Notes under the pieces: generated by a model
Databases searched by the model: none
What the model saw: the letters and a program-made list of their open reading frames with translations, nothing else
What the model was told of the DNA's origin: nothing
Shown: positions 16,036 to 25,305 of the stretch, piece after piece
Layout: every line of letters begins with the position of its first letter
Numbering within the stretch: the stretch's first letter is position 1
Assembly: GCA_017527435.1 (NCBI GenBank)
Contig: JAFXQB010000001.1
Coordinates: forward strand, 130,696 to 194,695
Length of the DNA: 64,000 nt
Reading direction: 5' to 3'
From: Salinivirgaceae bacterium
GTDB taxonomy: Bacteria > Bacteroidota > Bacteroidia > Bacteroidales > SZUA-534
Program-made: the position numbers and the translations under genes

Positions 16036-17994
16036 ATGAGACAAATTTTAGACAGTTTGGCTAACAACGGTTTCGCGGTTGCCGACTACGCTGTGTTCAT
16101 CGTCTACATTTTGATTCTTGTGGGCTGCGGCGTGTTCATCCCGAAATGGATGGCCAAAAAGAAAGGTGCCAACGGCGCCGAAAACTCAAAGGACTACTTC
16201 CTTGCAGGTAACTCATTGACTTGGTGGGCGGTAGGTGCTTCGCTGATTGCAGCCAACATCTCGGCTGAACAGTTCATCGGAATGTCGGGCTCGGCTTACG
16301 CATCGGGTATTGCAATTGCAGCCTACGAGCTTATGGCTGCTGCAACTCTGCTTGTTGTGGCTAAATTCCTTCTGCCTGTGATGATTAGAAAGAACATCTT
16401 CACCATTCCCCAATTCTTGAGCGACCGCTACAACTGGGGCGTTGGTCTGGCGTTCTCGTCGTTCTGGCTGTTCCTTTATGTGTTCATCAACCTGACATCG
16501 GTGGCTTGGCTTGGCGCTTTGGCTATCAAACAGATTCTCGGTCTGCCGACAATTGTTGGTATGTTCGGAATGGATATGACTCTGGTTGGTATCATCTTGA
16601 TACTCTACTTGATAGCTGGTGCATACTCAATCTACGGCGGTCTGGCGTCAGTTGCCTGGACCGACGTTATGCAGGTTACCTTCCTGGTTGGTGGCGGCCT
16701 TATCACGGCTTACTTCACACTCGATTTCATTGCACCGCTTCTGGGTGCCGACGGCGCAGTTTCGGCTCTTGGCGCAGTGATGGACAAACTTGGAACCATC
16801 GAAGGCGACAAGCACTTCAACCTTGTGGTTGACCGCAACAGCGCACTTTATCCGAACATCACCGACGACCCGTACTTCACACTGCCTGGTCTGGCTCTGA
16901 TTATTGGCGCGCTCTGGCTGACTAACATCGGCTACTGGGGCTTCAACCAATACATCATTCAGAAAGGTCTGGCCGCAAAGAGTCTCGACGAAGCAAAGAA
17001 AGGCCTTCTGTTCGCCGCTTTCCTGAAGATTTTGATACCGTTCATCGTCTGCATTCCTGGTGTTTGCGCATTCCTTATCTGGCAACATCCTGATTTGTTG
17101 AGCGGCTCAATCGATTTGCACGGAACCATCGAGCGCTCTGACGACGCTTATCCGTTCCTTATCCGCAACTTCACGCCTGTTGTTGTGAAAGGTCTGTCGT
17201 TTGCTGCATTGACCGCCGCCGTCATCTCGTCGCTGGCTTCAATGTTCAACTCAACATCGACCATCTTCACAATGGACGTTTACAAGAAGTTCATCAACAA
17301 GGAAGCATCGGAACGCAAACTTGTCAGCGTTGGCCGTATCACTTCAATCGTGGCTCTGCTGCTGGCTTTGGTGGCTGTTTACCCGATTATGGGCGGTGCC
17401 GACCAAGCGTTCCAAATCATTCAGGAATACTCTGGATTCGTTTATCCTGGCGTGGTTGTAATCTTCGGACTTGGCCTGCTGTGGAAACGTTCGTCGGGTC
17501 CTGCCGCTGTTGTGGCAGCCATCGGCACGTTCTTCTTCAGCATCCTGTTCAAGTTCATTATGCCTGAAACGCCGTTCCTGCTTCGTATGGGCTACGTGTT
17601 TATGGTTCTGGTTGTTCTGTTCATCGGAATTTCGATTTTCTGCAACAAGAAGAACGAAGTTGCCGCTGCCGAAATGGACGGTCAGACTGTCGAAATGCAG
17701 CGCACCTGGTCGAACATTCTGCTCGGTGTTGGTGCTATCTGCCTGATACTCGGCATTGTACAGTTGATTGCTAAAATCGAATTCCTGCAGATTTACGGCT
17801 TCGAAGCCATCTTCTTCCTTGCCGCAATGCTGCTCACGCTGGGCTTCTACCTGCGTTCGAACGCCAACGACTCGGTTCAGGACCACAAGGCTGTTGGTAC
17901 CGACCTTGAACTGTTCCACACAGACAAGGTGTTCAACATTGGCGCTCTGGCAGTTATAGCAATTTTGGCTGTTCTCTACATTGCTTTGTGGTAG
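16036..17994 (+). CDS. Sodium/sugar symporter, SGLT type (SSS family), probably for L-arabinose
   Basis: 652 residues with about 14 hydrophobic helices. SSS/SGLT motifs: DYFLAGNSLTWWAVGASLIAAN near 55, SAEQFIGMSGSAYASG, and ALTAAVISSLASMFNSTSTIFTMDVYKKF near 395-425. Couples Na+ flow to sugar uptake across the inner membrane. Position between a mutarotase and araD/araA/araB argues for L-arabinose, as in the arabinose operon of gut Bacteroides where an SSS transporter holds the same place. Substrate is by context. Confidence 0.88.
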   Translation: MRQILDSLANNGFAVADYAVFIVYILILVGCGVFIPKWMAKKKGANGAENSKDYFLAGNSLTWWAVGASLIAANISAEQFIGMSGSAYASGIAIAAYELMAAATLLVVAKFLLPVMIRKNIFTIPQFLSDRYNWGVGLAFSSFWLFLYVFINLTSVAWLGALAIKQILGLPTIVGMFGMDMTLVGIILILYLIAGAYSIYGGLASVAWTDVMQVTFLVGGGLITAYFTLDFIAPLLGADGAVSALGAVMDKLGTIEGDKHFNLVVDRNSALYPNITDDPYFTLPGLALIIGALWLTNIGYWGFNQYIIQKGLAAKSLDEAKKGLLFAAFLKILIPFIVCIPGVCAFLIWQHPDLLSGSIDLHGTIERSDDAYPFLIRNFTPVVVKGLSFAALTAAVISSLASMFNSTSTIFTMDVYKKFINKEASERKLVSVGRITSIVALLLALVAVYPIMGGADQAFQIIQEYSGFVYPGVVVIFGLGLLWKRSSGPAAVVAAIGTFFFSILFKFIMPETPFLLRMGYVFMVLVVLFIGISIFCNKKNEVAAAEMDGQTVEMQRTWSNILLGVGAICLILGIVQLIAKIEFLQIYGFEAIFFLAAMLLTLGFYLRSNANDSVQDHKAVGTDLELFHTDKVFNIGALAVIAILAVLYIALW

Positions 17995-18024
17995 AATTGG
18001 CCCGACTTATTGTTGAATAATAGT

Positions 18025-18070
18025 GACTGCTGTTTTCGATGTCGCAATGTCGGGAACAGCAGTCTTTTTT
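18025..18070 (+). terminator. Strong terminator after the symporter gene
   Basis: Ten-base-pair perfect stem GACTGCTGTT (18025-18034) / AACAGCAGTC (18055-18064), a 20-base loop, then six T residues. It would end or attenuate transcription between the symporter and araD, so araD may need its own promoter or read-through. Confidence 0.85.
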
Positions 18071-18110
18071 AAGTAAGATATACTTTTTGCAAGATATTAA
18101 GGATGAGAAT

Positions 18111-18268
18111 GTTAAGACGGTTGAGAAGGTGAGAAGTTTAGAAGTTTAAAGGTTTAGAAAGTTGAGAAAGTTGAGAAGGTTGAGTTGTTTAGAAAACTAA
18201 ACAGCGAAGCGACTAAACTTCTTAACTCTAAACACTTTTCAACCGCGAAGCGCTCAACCTTATAATCT
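18111..18268. repeat. Degenerate GTTGAGAAG/GTTTAGAAG repeat tract with inverted copies
   Basis: About 75 bases of imperfect units (GTTGAGAAGGT, GTTTAGAAG, GTTTAGAAA, GTTGAGAAA) are followed by units in opposite orientation (CTAAACAGCGAAGCGACTAAAC, in two parts here: CTAAACAGCGAAG and CGACTAAACTTC, then TCAACCGCGAAGCGCTCAACC). The centre GTTTAG-AAAA-CTAAAC (18187-18202) is a perfect hairpin. The rest of the 296-base gap between the symporter and araD holds only the terminator; no gene is seen. Confidence 0.7.
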
Positions 18269-18290
18269 CGCAGAACAAAAAAATGACGAT

Positions 18291-18998
18291 ATGTTAGAAG
18301 AATTAAAAGAAAAAGTGTTCAAGGCCAATCTCGACCTTGTGAAACAAGGACTCGTGATTTTCACCTGGGGCAACGTTTCGGGCATCGACCGCGAAAAGGG
18401 CCTTGTGGTTATCAAGCCTTCGGGCGTGTCGTACGACGAAATGAAGGCTTCAGATATGGTGGTTGTCGATTTACAGAGCGGCAAGGTGGTTGAAGGCGAC
18501 TTGAATCCGTCGAGCGATACCCCAACGCATCTGGCTCTATACAAGGCTTTTCCGAACATCAAGGGTGTTGTGCACACACACTCAACCTATGCTACAGCGT
18601 TTGCGCAGGCTGGCCGCGACATTCCGAATATCGGTACCACTCACGCCGACTATTTCTACAAGGACATTCCCTGCACCCGCGATATGACAAAGGCCGAAGT
18701 TGAAGGTCAGTATGAGTTGGAAACAGGCAATGTGATAGTTGACGAGTTCTTGAATATCAGAAAGATAAATCCCGACCACACGCCTGGCGTTCTGGTCAAG
18801 AACCACGGTCCGTTCTCGTGGGGCACATCGCCCGACAACGCCGTCTACAATGCCAAAGTAATGGAACAATGCGCTAAAATGGCGTTTGTGGCGTTCTCGG
18901 TGAATCCCGCACTTACTATGAATCCTTATTTGATAGAGAAACACTATCAAAGAAAACACGGGCCGAATGCATATTATGGTCAAAAGAAGAAAAATTGA
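18291..18998 (+). CDS. araD: L-ribulose-5-phosphate 4-epimerase
   Basis: 235 residues, class II aldolase family, normal length. [22 protein letters not shown] near 25-45 binds the substrate phosphate; [14 protein letters not shown] near 96 gives two zinc histidines and NHGPFSWG near 171 the third. Converts L-ribulose-5-phosphate to D-xylulose-5-phosphate, which enters the pentose phosphate pathway. Nineteen bases before a short orphan gene and about 460 before araA on the same strand. Confidence 0.92.
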   Translation: MLEELKEKVFKANLDLVKQGLVIFTWGNVSGIDREKGLVVIKPSGVSYDEMKASDMVVVDLQSGKVVEGDLNPSSDTPTHLALYKAFPNIKGVVHTHSTYATAFAQAGRDIPNIGTTHADYFYKDIPCTRDMTKAEVEGQYELETGNVIVDEFLNIRKINPDHTPGVLVKNHGPFSWGTSPDNAVYNAKVMEQCAKMAFVAFSVNPALTMNPYLIEKHYQRKHGPNAYYGQKKKN

Positions 18999-19017
18999 AA
19001 GTTGAAAAACTTGTGCA

Positions 19018-19371
19018 ATGGACATTGATATTGCTATAAAAGAAAAAATCAATTCACTTTCTATGCGAATTAAACACTTATGCGAAGAAATGGTGCGTAA
19101 CGACTTTAGGGATGCTGGAATAGCATTTCAGTTAAGTGAATACAGAATAAATCTTGAAACTGCAATAAATGAAATAGAATCATTGGATAATACGGACGAT
19201 ATAATGCATAGGTTGAGAAGTGCTATAAAAAACCTCGATAGATTAGTATGTTGGATGAAGTATCAACAATATGAATATGGAGGACTGAATGATAAATATA
19301 AAAGCATTTATGTAGATGGCAAGAAATTGATGAAACTATTAACTGCAAGTGTGAATACATTAAATAAATAA
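19018..19371 (+). CDS. Small helical hypothetical protein inserted between araD and araA
   Basis: 117 residues, predicted to be almost entirely alpha-helical, without signal peptide or membrane segment. Heptad-like stretches MRIKHLCEEMVRND and YRINLETAINEIESL suggest a small helical bundle. The codon composition is clearly more A/T-rich than araD and araA (many ATA, AAA and TTA codons), pointing to later arrival. It begins 19 bases after the araD stop and would be carried on the arabinose transcript. No family recognised; a small antitoxin-like or regulatory protein is conceivable, but nothing in the sequence shows it. Confidence 0.6.
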   Translation: MDIDIAIKEKINSLSMRIKHLCEEMVRNDFRDAGIAFQLSEYRINLETAINEIESLDNTDDIMHRLRSAIKNLDRLVCWMKYQQYEYGGLNDKYKSIYVDGKKLMKLLTASVNTLNK

Positions 19372-19460
19372 TTGATTATTAACCGCGATTAATACTTGAT
19401 AGTTTATGATTGCATAGGCAATTGTTAATTGTTAATTATTAATTGTTAATTCAAAAAGTT

Positions 19461-20996
19461 ATGGCATTTGAAAATTTAGAAATCTGGTGGGTAACTGGTG
19501 CGCAGTTACTGTATGGTGGCGACGCTGTTGTTGCAGTCGACGGCCACTCAAAGGAAATGGTTGAAGGCTTGAACAAGAGCGGCAACATTCCTGTAAAAAT
19601 TGTTTACAAAGGCACGGCCAACTCTTCGAAAGAAGTTGAAGACGTGATGAAGGCCGCCAACAACGACGCAAAGTGCGCGGGCATTATCACTTGGATGCAC
19701 ACTTTCTCGCCCGCAAAAATGTGGATTAAAGGTCTGCAGGCGCTCGAGAAACCGCTGCTGCACTTCCACACACAGTACAACGCCGAAATTCCTTGGGACA
19801 AAATCGATATGGATTTTATGAACCTGAACCAATCGGCTCACGGCGACATTGAGTTCGGACATATCTGCACCCGTATGCGCGTGGCCCGTAAGGTGGTTTG
19901 CGGCTATTGGAAAGACGCGCAGGCTCAGAAGCAGATTGCCGTTTGGGCACGCGTTGCCGCTGGCGTGGCCGACGCTCACAACGTCCGCTGCCTGATGTTC
20001 GGTATGAATATGAACAACGTTGCCGTTACCGATGGCGACCGCGTCGAGTTTGAGCAACGTCTGGGCTATCACGTTGATTACTATCCTGTTTCGTCATTGA
20101 TGGAATATTTTAAGAAAGTAACCGACAAAGAAGCCGACGAACTTGTTGAAGAGTATAAGAAGCTCTATACCATTAAGATAGACGAGTCGGGCGAGAAAGT
20201 TTACTGGGAAAAAGTGAAGAACGCCGCTAAAGCCGAAATAGCTCTGCGCCGCGTGCTCAAAGACGAAGGCGCAACCGCTTTCACAACAAACTTCGACGAC
20301 CTTGGCGACGCCAATATCGACGACCCGAACTTTGTCGGCTTCGACCAAATTCCTGGTCTTGCGTCGCAGCGCTTGATGCAGGAAGGCATCGGCTTTGGCG
20401 CTGAAGGCGACTGGAAGACAGCCTGCCTCTGCCGCACTCTGTGGGTTATCCAACAGGGTATGCCGAAGGGCTGCTCGTTCTTGGAAGACTACACGCTGAA
20501 CTTTGCTGGCGACCGCAGCTCGTGTCTGCAGAGTCATATGCTCGAAATCTGCCCGCTTATTGCTGTCGATAAACCGAAATTGGAAGTTCACTTCCTCGGC
20601 ATTGGCATCCGCAAGCAGCAGACAGCCCGTCTGGTGTTCACATCGAAGACAGGCCGCGGCATCAAGGCCACCGTTGTCGACCTTGGCAACCGCTTCCGTC
20701 TTATCAGTCAGGAAGTTGAGTGTATCGAGCCGAAACCAATGCCCAAACTGCCCGTTGCATCGGCCTTGTGGGTTCCGCAGCCGACATTCGAGATTGGCGC
20801 AGGCGCCTGGATTTTGGCTGGCGGCACGCACCACAGCGCATTCTCGTACGACATCGACGAAGAGTATTGGGAAGATTTTGCTGAAATGACTGGCATCGAG
20901 TATGTCCGCATCAACAAAAACACCAACCTCGGCGATTTCAAACAGACACTGCGCAACAACGAAGTGTACTATATGCTGAATAAATCACTGAAATAG
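19461..20996 (+). CDS. araA: L-arabinose isomerase
   Basis: 511 residues from the ATG at 19461; an upstream in-frame TTG at 19443 falls inside an AATTGTTAATT repeat and is unlikely. Begins MAFENLEIWWVTGAQLLYG as in other AraA proteins. The Mn2+ and catalytic residues lie in GFGAEGDWKTACLCRTL (Glu), SFLEDYTLNF (Glu), QSHMLEICP (His) and ILAGGTHHSAFSYD (His). Interconverts L-arabinose and L-ribulose in the cytoplasm. Followed by a terminator and then the GxxExxY gene, which separates it from the kinase gene. Confidence 0.95.
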   Translation: MAFENLEIWWVTGAQLLYGGDAVVAVDGHSKEMVEGLNKSGNIPVKIVYKGTANSSKEVEDVMKAANNDAKCAGIITWMHTFSPAKMWIKGLQALEKPLLHFHTQYNAEIPWDKIDMDFMNLNQSAHGDIEFGHICTRMRVARKVVCGYWKDAQAQKQIAVWARVAAGVADAHNVRCLMFGMNMNNVAVTDGDRVEFEQRLGYHVDYYPVSSLMEYFKKVTDKEADELVEEYKKLYTIKIDESGEKVYWEKVKNAAKAEIALRRVLKDEGATAFTTNFDDLGDANIDDPNFVGFDQIPGLASQRLMQEGIGFGAEGDWKTACLCRTLWVIQQGMPKGCSFLEDYTLNFAGDRSSCLQSHMLEICPLIAVDKPKLEVHFLGIGIRKQQTARLVFTSKTGRGIKATVVDLGNRFRLISQEVECIEPKPMPKLPVASALWVPQPTFEIGAGAWILAGGTHHSAFSYDIDEEYWEDFAEMTGIEYVRINKNTNLGDFKQTLRNNEVYYMLNKSLK

Positions 20997-21007
20997 TTCT
21001 CTAATTG

Positions 21008-21057
21008 TCACCGAATTGAACGAATAAAACTAATATTTGTTCATTCGGTGATTTTTT
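21008..21057 (+). terminator. Terminator after araA
   Basis: TCACCGAAT (21008-21016) pairs with ATTCGGTGA (21043-21051), extended inward by GAAC/GTTC, followed by six T residues. The right arm recurs in direct orientation at 21554-21574 before the kinase gene. Confidence 0.75.
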
Positions 21058-21574
21058 AACGAATGCGCTAACGCGCTGACGAATCAGGCAAATAGTTATG
21101 GAAAGTGTTTTGTACAAGTCCGAATCATACAACATTGTTGGGGCATTGTATGCTGTCCATAACGAACTTGGTTGCGGGTTCCTCGAACCCGTTTATCAAG
21201 AAGCGCTTGAAATAGAATTACGTTCGCAAGGAATACCATTTGAAAGAGAAAAGGAATTCGATGTTTTCTATAAATCGGAAAAACTTGACAAAAAATATAG
21301 GGTTGATTTTTTATGTTACAACAAGATAATTGTTGAGTTAAAAGCCGTTACAGAGATGCGACCTGAATTTCAGGCGCAAACACTTAATTATATGAAAATG
21401 GCGAAAATCAAATTGGGTTTGCTTGTTAATTTTGGTTTGCCAAAATTGGAAATTCAGCGTTTGGTTCGTATGCAAGGCTGGTAGTTTGTCGATACGTTCA
21501 ATTCGTCATATCCGCTTGCGGATATTTGTTAAACAGGAATAAGAATTAGTTATAATTTGTTTAATTCGGTGATT
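21033..21574. repeat. Direct repeats flanking the GxxExxY gene
   Basis: ATTTGTTCATTCGGTGATT (about 21035-21053) and ATTTGTTTAATTCGGTGATT (about 21555-21574) differ at one base and one indel. Between them lies only the GxxExxY gene and short spacers, so the unit looks like an insertion into the araA-araB junction that duplicated or brought part of the araA terminator. Confidence 0.55.
21098..21484 (+). CDS. GxxExxY protein
   Basis: 128 residues. The name-giving motif is GFLEPVY at residues 27-33, preceded by the usual VGALYAVHNELGCG. The later YRVDFLCYNKIIVELKAV contains the Asp and Glu-x-Lys of a PD-(D/E)XK-like nuclease core, and the end GLLVNFGLPKLEIQRLVR is typical. The family is widespread in Bacteroidota and other environmental bacteria as single intergenic genes; its function is unknown. 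Here it splits the arabinose operon between araA and the kinase, is A/T-rich, and is flanked by partial direct repeats. Confidence 0.9.
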   Translation: MESVLYKSESYNIVGALYAVHNELGCGFLEPVYQEALEIELRSQGIPFEREKEFDVFYKSEKLDKKYRVDFLCYNKIIVELKAVTEMRPEFQAQTLNYMKMAKIKLGLLVNFGLPKLEIQRLVRMQGW

Positions 21575-21587
21575 AATAATAAATAAG

Positions 21588-23180
21588 ATGAATGCAAAAG
21601 ATTTAATAGTTAGTGGTAAAGCCATTCTCGGCATTGAGTTTGGCTCAACCCGCATAAAAGCCGTTCTGATTGACGGCGACAACAAGCCTATCGCGCAGGG
21701 CTCGCACGAGTGGGAAAACCAACTCGTCGACGGTCTGTGGACATACAGCATCGACGCTATTTGGGGCGGGTTGCAGGATTGCTACGCCAACCTTCGCGCC
21801 GACGTTAAACAACAGTATGGTGTTGAGATTGAGAATCTTGCGGCCATCGGCATCAGTGCAATGATGCACGGCTATATGGCTTTCGACAGCAAGCAGCAGA
21901 TTCTGGTGCCGTTCCGCACTTGGCGCAACACCAACACTGGTCAGGCAGCTGCCGAACTGTCGAAGTTATTCAACTACAACATTCCGCTTCGCTGGTCGAT
22001 TTCGCACCTCTATCAGTGCATTCTGAATGGCGACAAGCACGTTTCCGACATCGATTTTCTGACCACTCTTGCTGGTTACATTCACTGGCAACTCACTGGC
22101 GAGAAGGTTCTTGGCGTGGGCGACGCGTCGGGAATGATTCCTGTCGACCCGAAAACCAAAACCTACGACGCCGCAATGGTTGAGAAGTTCGACAAACTGA
22201 TTGCGCCAAAGAAGTTGGGCTGGAAATTGCTCGACATTCTGCCAAAATCGCTTAACGCAGGTGCCGATGCGGGAAAACTCACCGCCGAAGGTGCCAAACG
22301 TCTCGATCCATCGGGACACCTGAAGGCAGGCATTCCACTCTGTCCGCCCGAAGGCGACGCAGGAACGGGAATGGTGGCCACCAACGCCGTGAAGCAGCGC
22401 ACTGGCAACGTTTCGGCTGGAACATCGTCGTTCTCGATGATTGTCCTCGAAAAAGAACTCTCGAAACCATACGAGATGATTGATATGGTGACAACCCCCG
22501 ACGGCAGCCTGGTGGCAATGGTGCACTGCAACAACTGCACAAGCGACCTGAACGCATGGGTGGGTCTGTTCCGCGAGTTCGAAGAGTTGATGGGCATGAA
22601 AGTTGATATGAACGAGCTCTTTGGCAAACTTTACAACAACGCGCTCACTGGCGATGCCGATTGTGGCGGACTGCTCTCGTACAACTACATTTCGGGAGAG
22701 CCAGTTACTGGCCTTGCCGAAGGACGGCCTCTGTTTGTGCGCTCGGCTAACGACAAGTTTACGCTTGCCAACTTTATGCGCGCGCACCTTTACGGCTCGG
22801 TTGGCGTGCTCAAACTCGGCAACGACATCCTGTTCAAGCAAGAGAACGTGAAAGTTGACCGCATTACCGGCCACGGTGGTTTGTTCAAAACCAAAGGCGT
22901 TGGTCAGCGCGTGCTTGCGGCCGCTATCAACTCGCCAATTTCGGTTATGGAAACCGCTGGCGAAGGTGGAGCCTGGGGCATTGCCCTGTTGGCCGCTTAT
23001 GCCGTCAACAATGCTAATAACCAAACACTTGCCGACTGGCTCGATGCAAAAGTCTTTGCAGGAAACACCGGCGTTGAGATTGCCCCGACCGCCGAAGATG
23101 TTGCAGGTTTCAACCGCTACATCGAGAACTACAAAGCGGGCCTGGCCATTGAGAAAGCCGCTGTTGAAGCGAAGGAATAA
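21588..23180 (+). CDS. FGGY-family carbohydrate kinase, probable L-ribulokinase
   Basis: 530 residues, FGGY fold. [18 protein letters not shown] at 17-34 is the N-terminal phosphate-binding loop; [16 protein letters not shown] and [14 protein letters not shown] are substrate-side segments; the C-terminal domain has [21 protein letters not shown] and [17 protein letters not shown]. It resembles the kinases annotated as ribulokinase or xylulokinase in Bacteroides arabinose operons. With araA and araD on the same strand, the expected reaction is ATP-dependent phosphorylation of L-ribulose at O5. Assignment to araB function rests on context. Confidence 0.85.
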   Translation: MNAKDLIVSGKAILGIEFGSTRIKAVLIDGDNKPIAQGSHEWENQLVDGLWTYSIDAIWGGLQDCYANLRADVKQQYGVEIENLAAIGISAMMHGYMAFDSKQQILVPFRTWRNTNTGQAAAELSKLFNYNIPLRWSISHLYQCILNGDKHVSDIDFLTTLAGYIHWQLTGEKVLGVGDASGMIPVDPKTKTYDAAMVEKFDKLIAPKKLGWKLLDILPKSLNAGADAGKLTAEGAKRLDPSGHLKAGIPLCPPEGDAGTGMVATNAVKQRTGNVSAGTSSFSMIVLEKELSKPYEMIDMVTTPDGSLVAMVHCNNCTSDLNAWVGLFREFEELMGMKVDMNELFGKLYNNALTGDADCGGLLSYNYISGEPVTGLAEGRPLFVRSANDKFTLANFMRAHLYGSVGVLKLGNDILFKQENVKVDRITGHGGLFKTKGVGQRVLAAAINSPISVMETAGEGGAWGIALLAAYAVNNANNQTLADWLDAKVFAGNTGVEIAPTAEDVAGFNRYIENYKAGLAIEKAAVEAKE

Positions 23181-23290
23181 TGGCAATTGACAGTTGACAA
23201 TTATAATAAGTAGTTGACTGAATATCAGAGAAAAAGCGGCATTGAGTTCAATGTCGCTTTTTTTGTGCGGAAATACACGGACATCAAAAA

Positions 23291-23315
23291 AAAGCCGTCC
23301 TTTCGGGACGGCTTT
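23291..23315. terminator. Bidirectional terminator between the kinase and yebC genes
   Basis: Perfect 10-bp stem AAAGCCGTCC (23291-23300) / GGACGGCTTT (23306-23315) with a five-base loop. The run of A residues on its left acts as a U run for minus-strand transcripts from yebC, and its right arm ends in TTT for the plus strand. Confidence 0.8.
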
Positions 23316-23335
23316 AGTATTATATTTGACAACGA

Positions 23336-24046
23336 TTAGGCGATATTTGTATAAACAGCCTGAACGTCATCGTCTTCTTCTAGCTTATCAATCAGTTTGT
23401 CGATGTCGGCAATCTGCTCTTCAGTGAACTCAACCGGATTCTGCGGGAAACGTTGCAGAGTAGCTTTCTTAATCTCGATTCCGGCCTTTTCGATGGCCTG
23501 GGTGAGATTGCCAAATTCTGTGTATTCGGCGTAAGCGTAAACGGTGTTCTCGTCAACATCGAAGCTTTCCAAACCTGCATCAATCAGTTCAAGCTCAAGG
23601 TCTTCGAGATTGATGTCCGGCTTTTTCTCGAACTCAACCACAGCCTTGCGCGAGAACATAAACTCGAGCGAACCTGTCGGAACCAAGCCTCCGTCGTGCT
23701 TGTTGAAGTACGATTTCACATTGGCCACGGTGCGGGTTGTATTGTCGGTCATGCACTCAACAAACACCAATACCCCGTGCGGGCCTTTGCCTTCGTAATT
23801 GACTTCGGTGTATGCGTCAACATCCTTGCCTGCAGCACGTTTGATAGCGGCATCGATGTTGTCTTTAGGCATGTTCTCTGCTTTGGCATTCTGGATGGCA
23901 GTCCTCAGTTTCGGGTTCATATCCGGGTCCATTCCGCCTTCTTTTGCTGCGGCAGTTATCTGTTTTGCCAATTTCGGAAACATCCGCGACATGTGTCCCC
24001 AACGTTTCTCTTTGGCGGCTCTACGGTATTCAAACGCGCGTCCCAT
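23336..24046 (-). CDS. YebC/TACO1-family protein
   Basis: 236 residues, normal length. The start [21 protein letters not shown] differs from the common MAGHSKWANIK but is the form seen in Bacteroidota. Conserved patterns: [54 protein letters not shown] and the final [11 protein letters not shown]. Older annotation calls the family DNA-binding regulators, while mitochondrial TACO1 and some bacterial members act in translation; which applies here cannot be told. Confidence 0.9.
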   Translation of the reverse strand: MGRAFEYRRAAKEKRWGHMSRMFPKLAKQITAAAKEGGMDPDMNPKLRTAIQNAKAENMPKDNIDAAIKRAAGKDVDAYTEVNYEGKGPHGVLVFVECMTDNTTRTVANVKSYFNKHDGGLVPTGSLEFMFSRKAVVEFEKKPDINLEDLELELIDAGLESFDVDENTVYAYAEYTEFGNLTQAIEKAGIEIKKATLQRFPQNPVEFTEEQIADIDKLIDKLEEDDDVQAVYTNIA

Positions 24047-24087
24047 ATTGTATTCTGTTTAGATTTTGTAATTTTTTTTTGACGGCG

Positions 24088-24119
24088 CAAAAATATATTT
24101 TTTTTAGAAAAAATCGCAA
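24088..24119 (-). promoter_or_regulatory. Promoter of the yebC gene
   Basis: On the minus strand TTG (24119-24117) is followed after 21 bases by TATTTTTG (24095-24088), a good -33/-7 pair. The leader is about 35 bases. Confidence 0.6.
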
Positions 24120-24151
24120 GCCCACACTCATTCAATCCGTCATGCATTCAT

Positions 24152-24167
24152 CCCGATAGCTATCGGG
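24152..24167. repeat. Perfect 16-base palindrome CCCGATAGCTATCGGG
   Basis: Lies between the 3' end of the prenyltransferase gene and the yebC promoter. It extends by one pair to TCCCGATAGC/TATCGGGGA. The form resembles short dispersed intergenic palindromes of Bacteroidota genomes; no T run follows. Confidence 0.75.
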
Positions 24168-24175
24168 GATTCATT

Positions 24176-25147
24176 TTATACCACAAACCGAATGATTTGC
24201 CGCACCACAACTGAGTAGAGAACACCCAACAGCATCACCACCTTCAACAATGTGCTTATGCGATGGTAATGCTTGACATCCTGCGCCGTGAGCGTAAGAA
24301 CAATGGCCAAGACAAGTGGCACAATCAGGAACACACATATATAAATGAAGGTGAGTGACTCGTGCAGATAAAAATCATAAACGGCCAATAATGCAGCTAT
24401 TGTCAGAGCAATCAGCGCGACAACAACAATCTTTGAAACTCTCATTCCGAATGCCATTGGCAAGGTGTTGCAGCCGCAACTGGCATCGCCTTCAAGGTCT
24501 TCCATGTCCTTCACAATCTCACGTATCAAGTTGGTTATGAATGCGAAAAATGCAAATCCAACCATCCAATACATTATCGGCATGAATGACAAGCTATTGA
24601 GCAGCATCTCATACCCATATTCGCGCGTAAGCGTGAGATACTCAAACAGCCCCACCTGAAGCGGAATGGTGGCTGTGACGATGGCCACAACCAGATTGCC
24701 AACAAGCAGCTGCCGTTTGTATGTAGTTGAATACAACCAGAATATGCCAGCAAACATCATATAAACCAGCACTATCGAGAACAACTTCAGATGCCAGGCG
24801 AAAATGGCAGCCAGCACAATGGCGGCGGCATTGAGCGCCCAATGATAGATGATAGCGTGGCGCTGCGGAATCGATTTGCCGACAATTACGCTCTCAGGAT
24901 GGTTCAGTGTGTCGATTCGGCGATCGTAATAATCGTTGATGACATAACCCGCCGCCCCAAGCAGCACATTTATCATCACCAAGACAAAAAAGTAGCCATC
25001 GGACAGTTGAAGTCGCAGCTGCGAGCCTAGTTGGATGGAAAACTGATAGTCGAGCATTGGCTGCACAATGCAGTAGCGCATCAGATACATGGTTAGCGGC
25101 ACCATCAGCAGATTGGGCCACCTGATTATTGATAAGTACTTACCCAT
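24176..25147 (-). CDS. UbiA-family prenyltransferase (geranylgeranylglycerol-phosphate type)
   Basis: 323 residues from the ATG at 25147; the longer frame up to 25207 would add 20 residues and spoil the N-terminus MGKYLSIIRWPNLLMVPL, typical for the family. Nine hydrophobic helices. The first Asp-rich motif is NDYYDRRIDTLNHPE, the second REIVKDMEDLEGDASCGCNTLP, both needed to bind the Mg2+-diphosphate of the prenyl donor. Bacteroidota homologues are usually annotated as geranylgeranylglycerol-phosphate geranylgeranyltransferase; a quinone-biosynthetic role cannot be excluded. Confidence 0.85.
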   Translation of the reverse strand: MGKYLSIIRWPNLLMVPLTMYLMRYCIVQPMLDYQFSIQLGSQLRLQLSDGYFFVLVMINVLLGAAGYVINDYYDRRIDTLNHPESVIVGKSIPQRHAIIYHWALNAAAIVLAAIFAWHLKLFSIVLVYMMFAGIFWLYSTTYKRQLLVGNLVVAIVTATIPLQVGLFEYLTLTREYGYEMLLNSLSFMPIMYWMVGFAFFAFITNLIREIVKDMEDLEGDASCGCNTLPMAFGMRVSKIVVVALIALTIAALLAVYDFYLHESLTFIYICVFLIVPLVLAIVLTLTAQDVKHYHRISTLLKVVMLLGVLYSVVVRQIIRFVV

Positions 25148-25276
25148 TTCTATATTTAATTGGTACGCAAATTTGACATTTATTGCCGAATTTTGAAAGA
25201 GAAGCAAGTTTAATCATAAAAGCCAACGTTCAATCACTCATTTTTTTACCAACCATCAATTGTTAACTAAAAAAAG

Positions 25277-25305
25277 TTTGCGATATGGATTTTTTAATAC
25301 ATTTG
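25277..25305 (+). promoter_or_regulatory. Promoter of the lipoprotein/outer-membrane protein pair
   Basis: TTTG at 25277-25280 and TACATTTG at 25298-25305, separated by 17 bases (slightly short of the usual 19-21). The leader to the ATG at 25385 is about 70 bases. Confidence 0.5.

Noticed and set aside
18111..18268. CRISPR-like array
   Set aside because: The units are short, imperfect and contiguous without unique spacers, and no cas gene is near.
19018..19371. 23S rRNA intervening-sequence (four-helix-bundle) protein
   Set aside because: It is small, helical and A/T-rich, but the typical start and conserved Trp/aromatic pattern of that family are not seen.
19421..19452. AATTGTTAATT repeat before araA as an operator
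   Set aside because: It is a simple low-complexity A/T repeat of the kind common in gaps of this genome; nothing marks it as a binding site.
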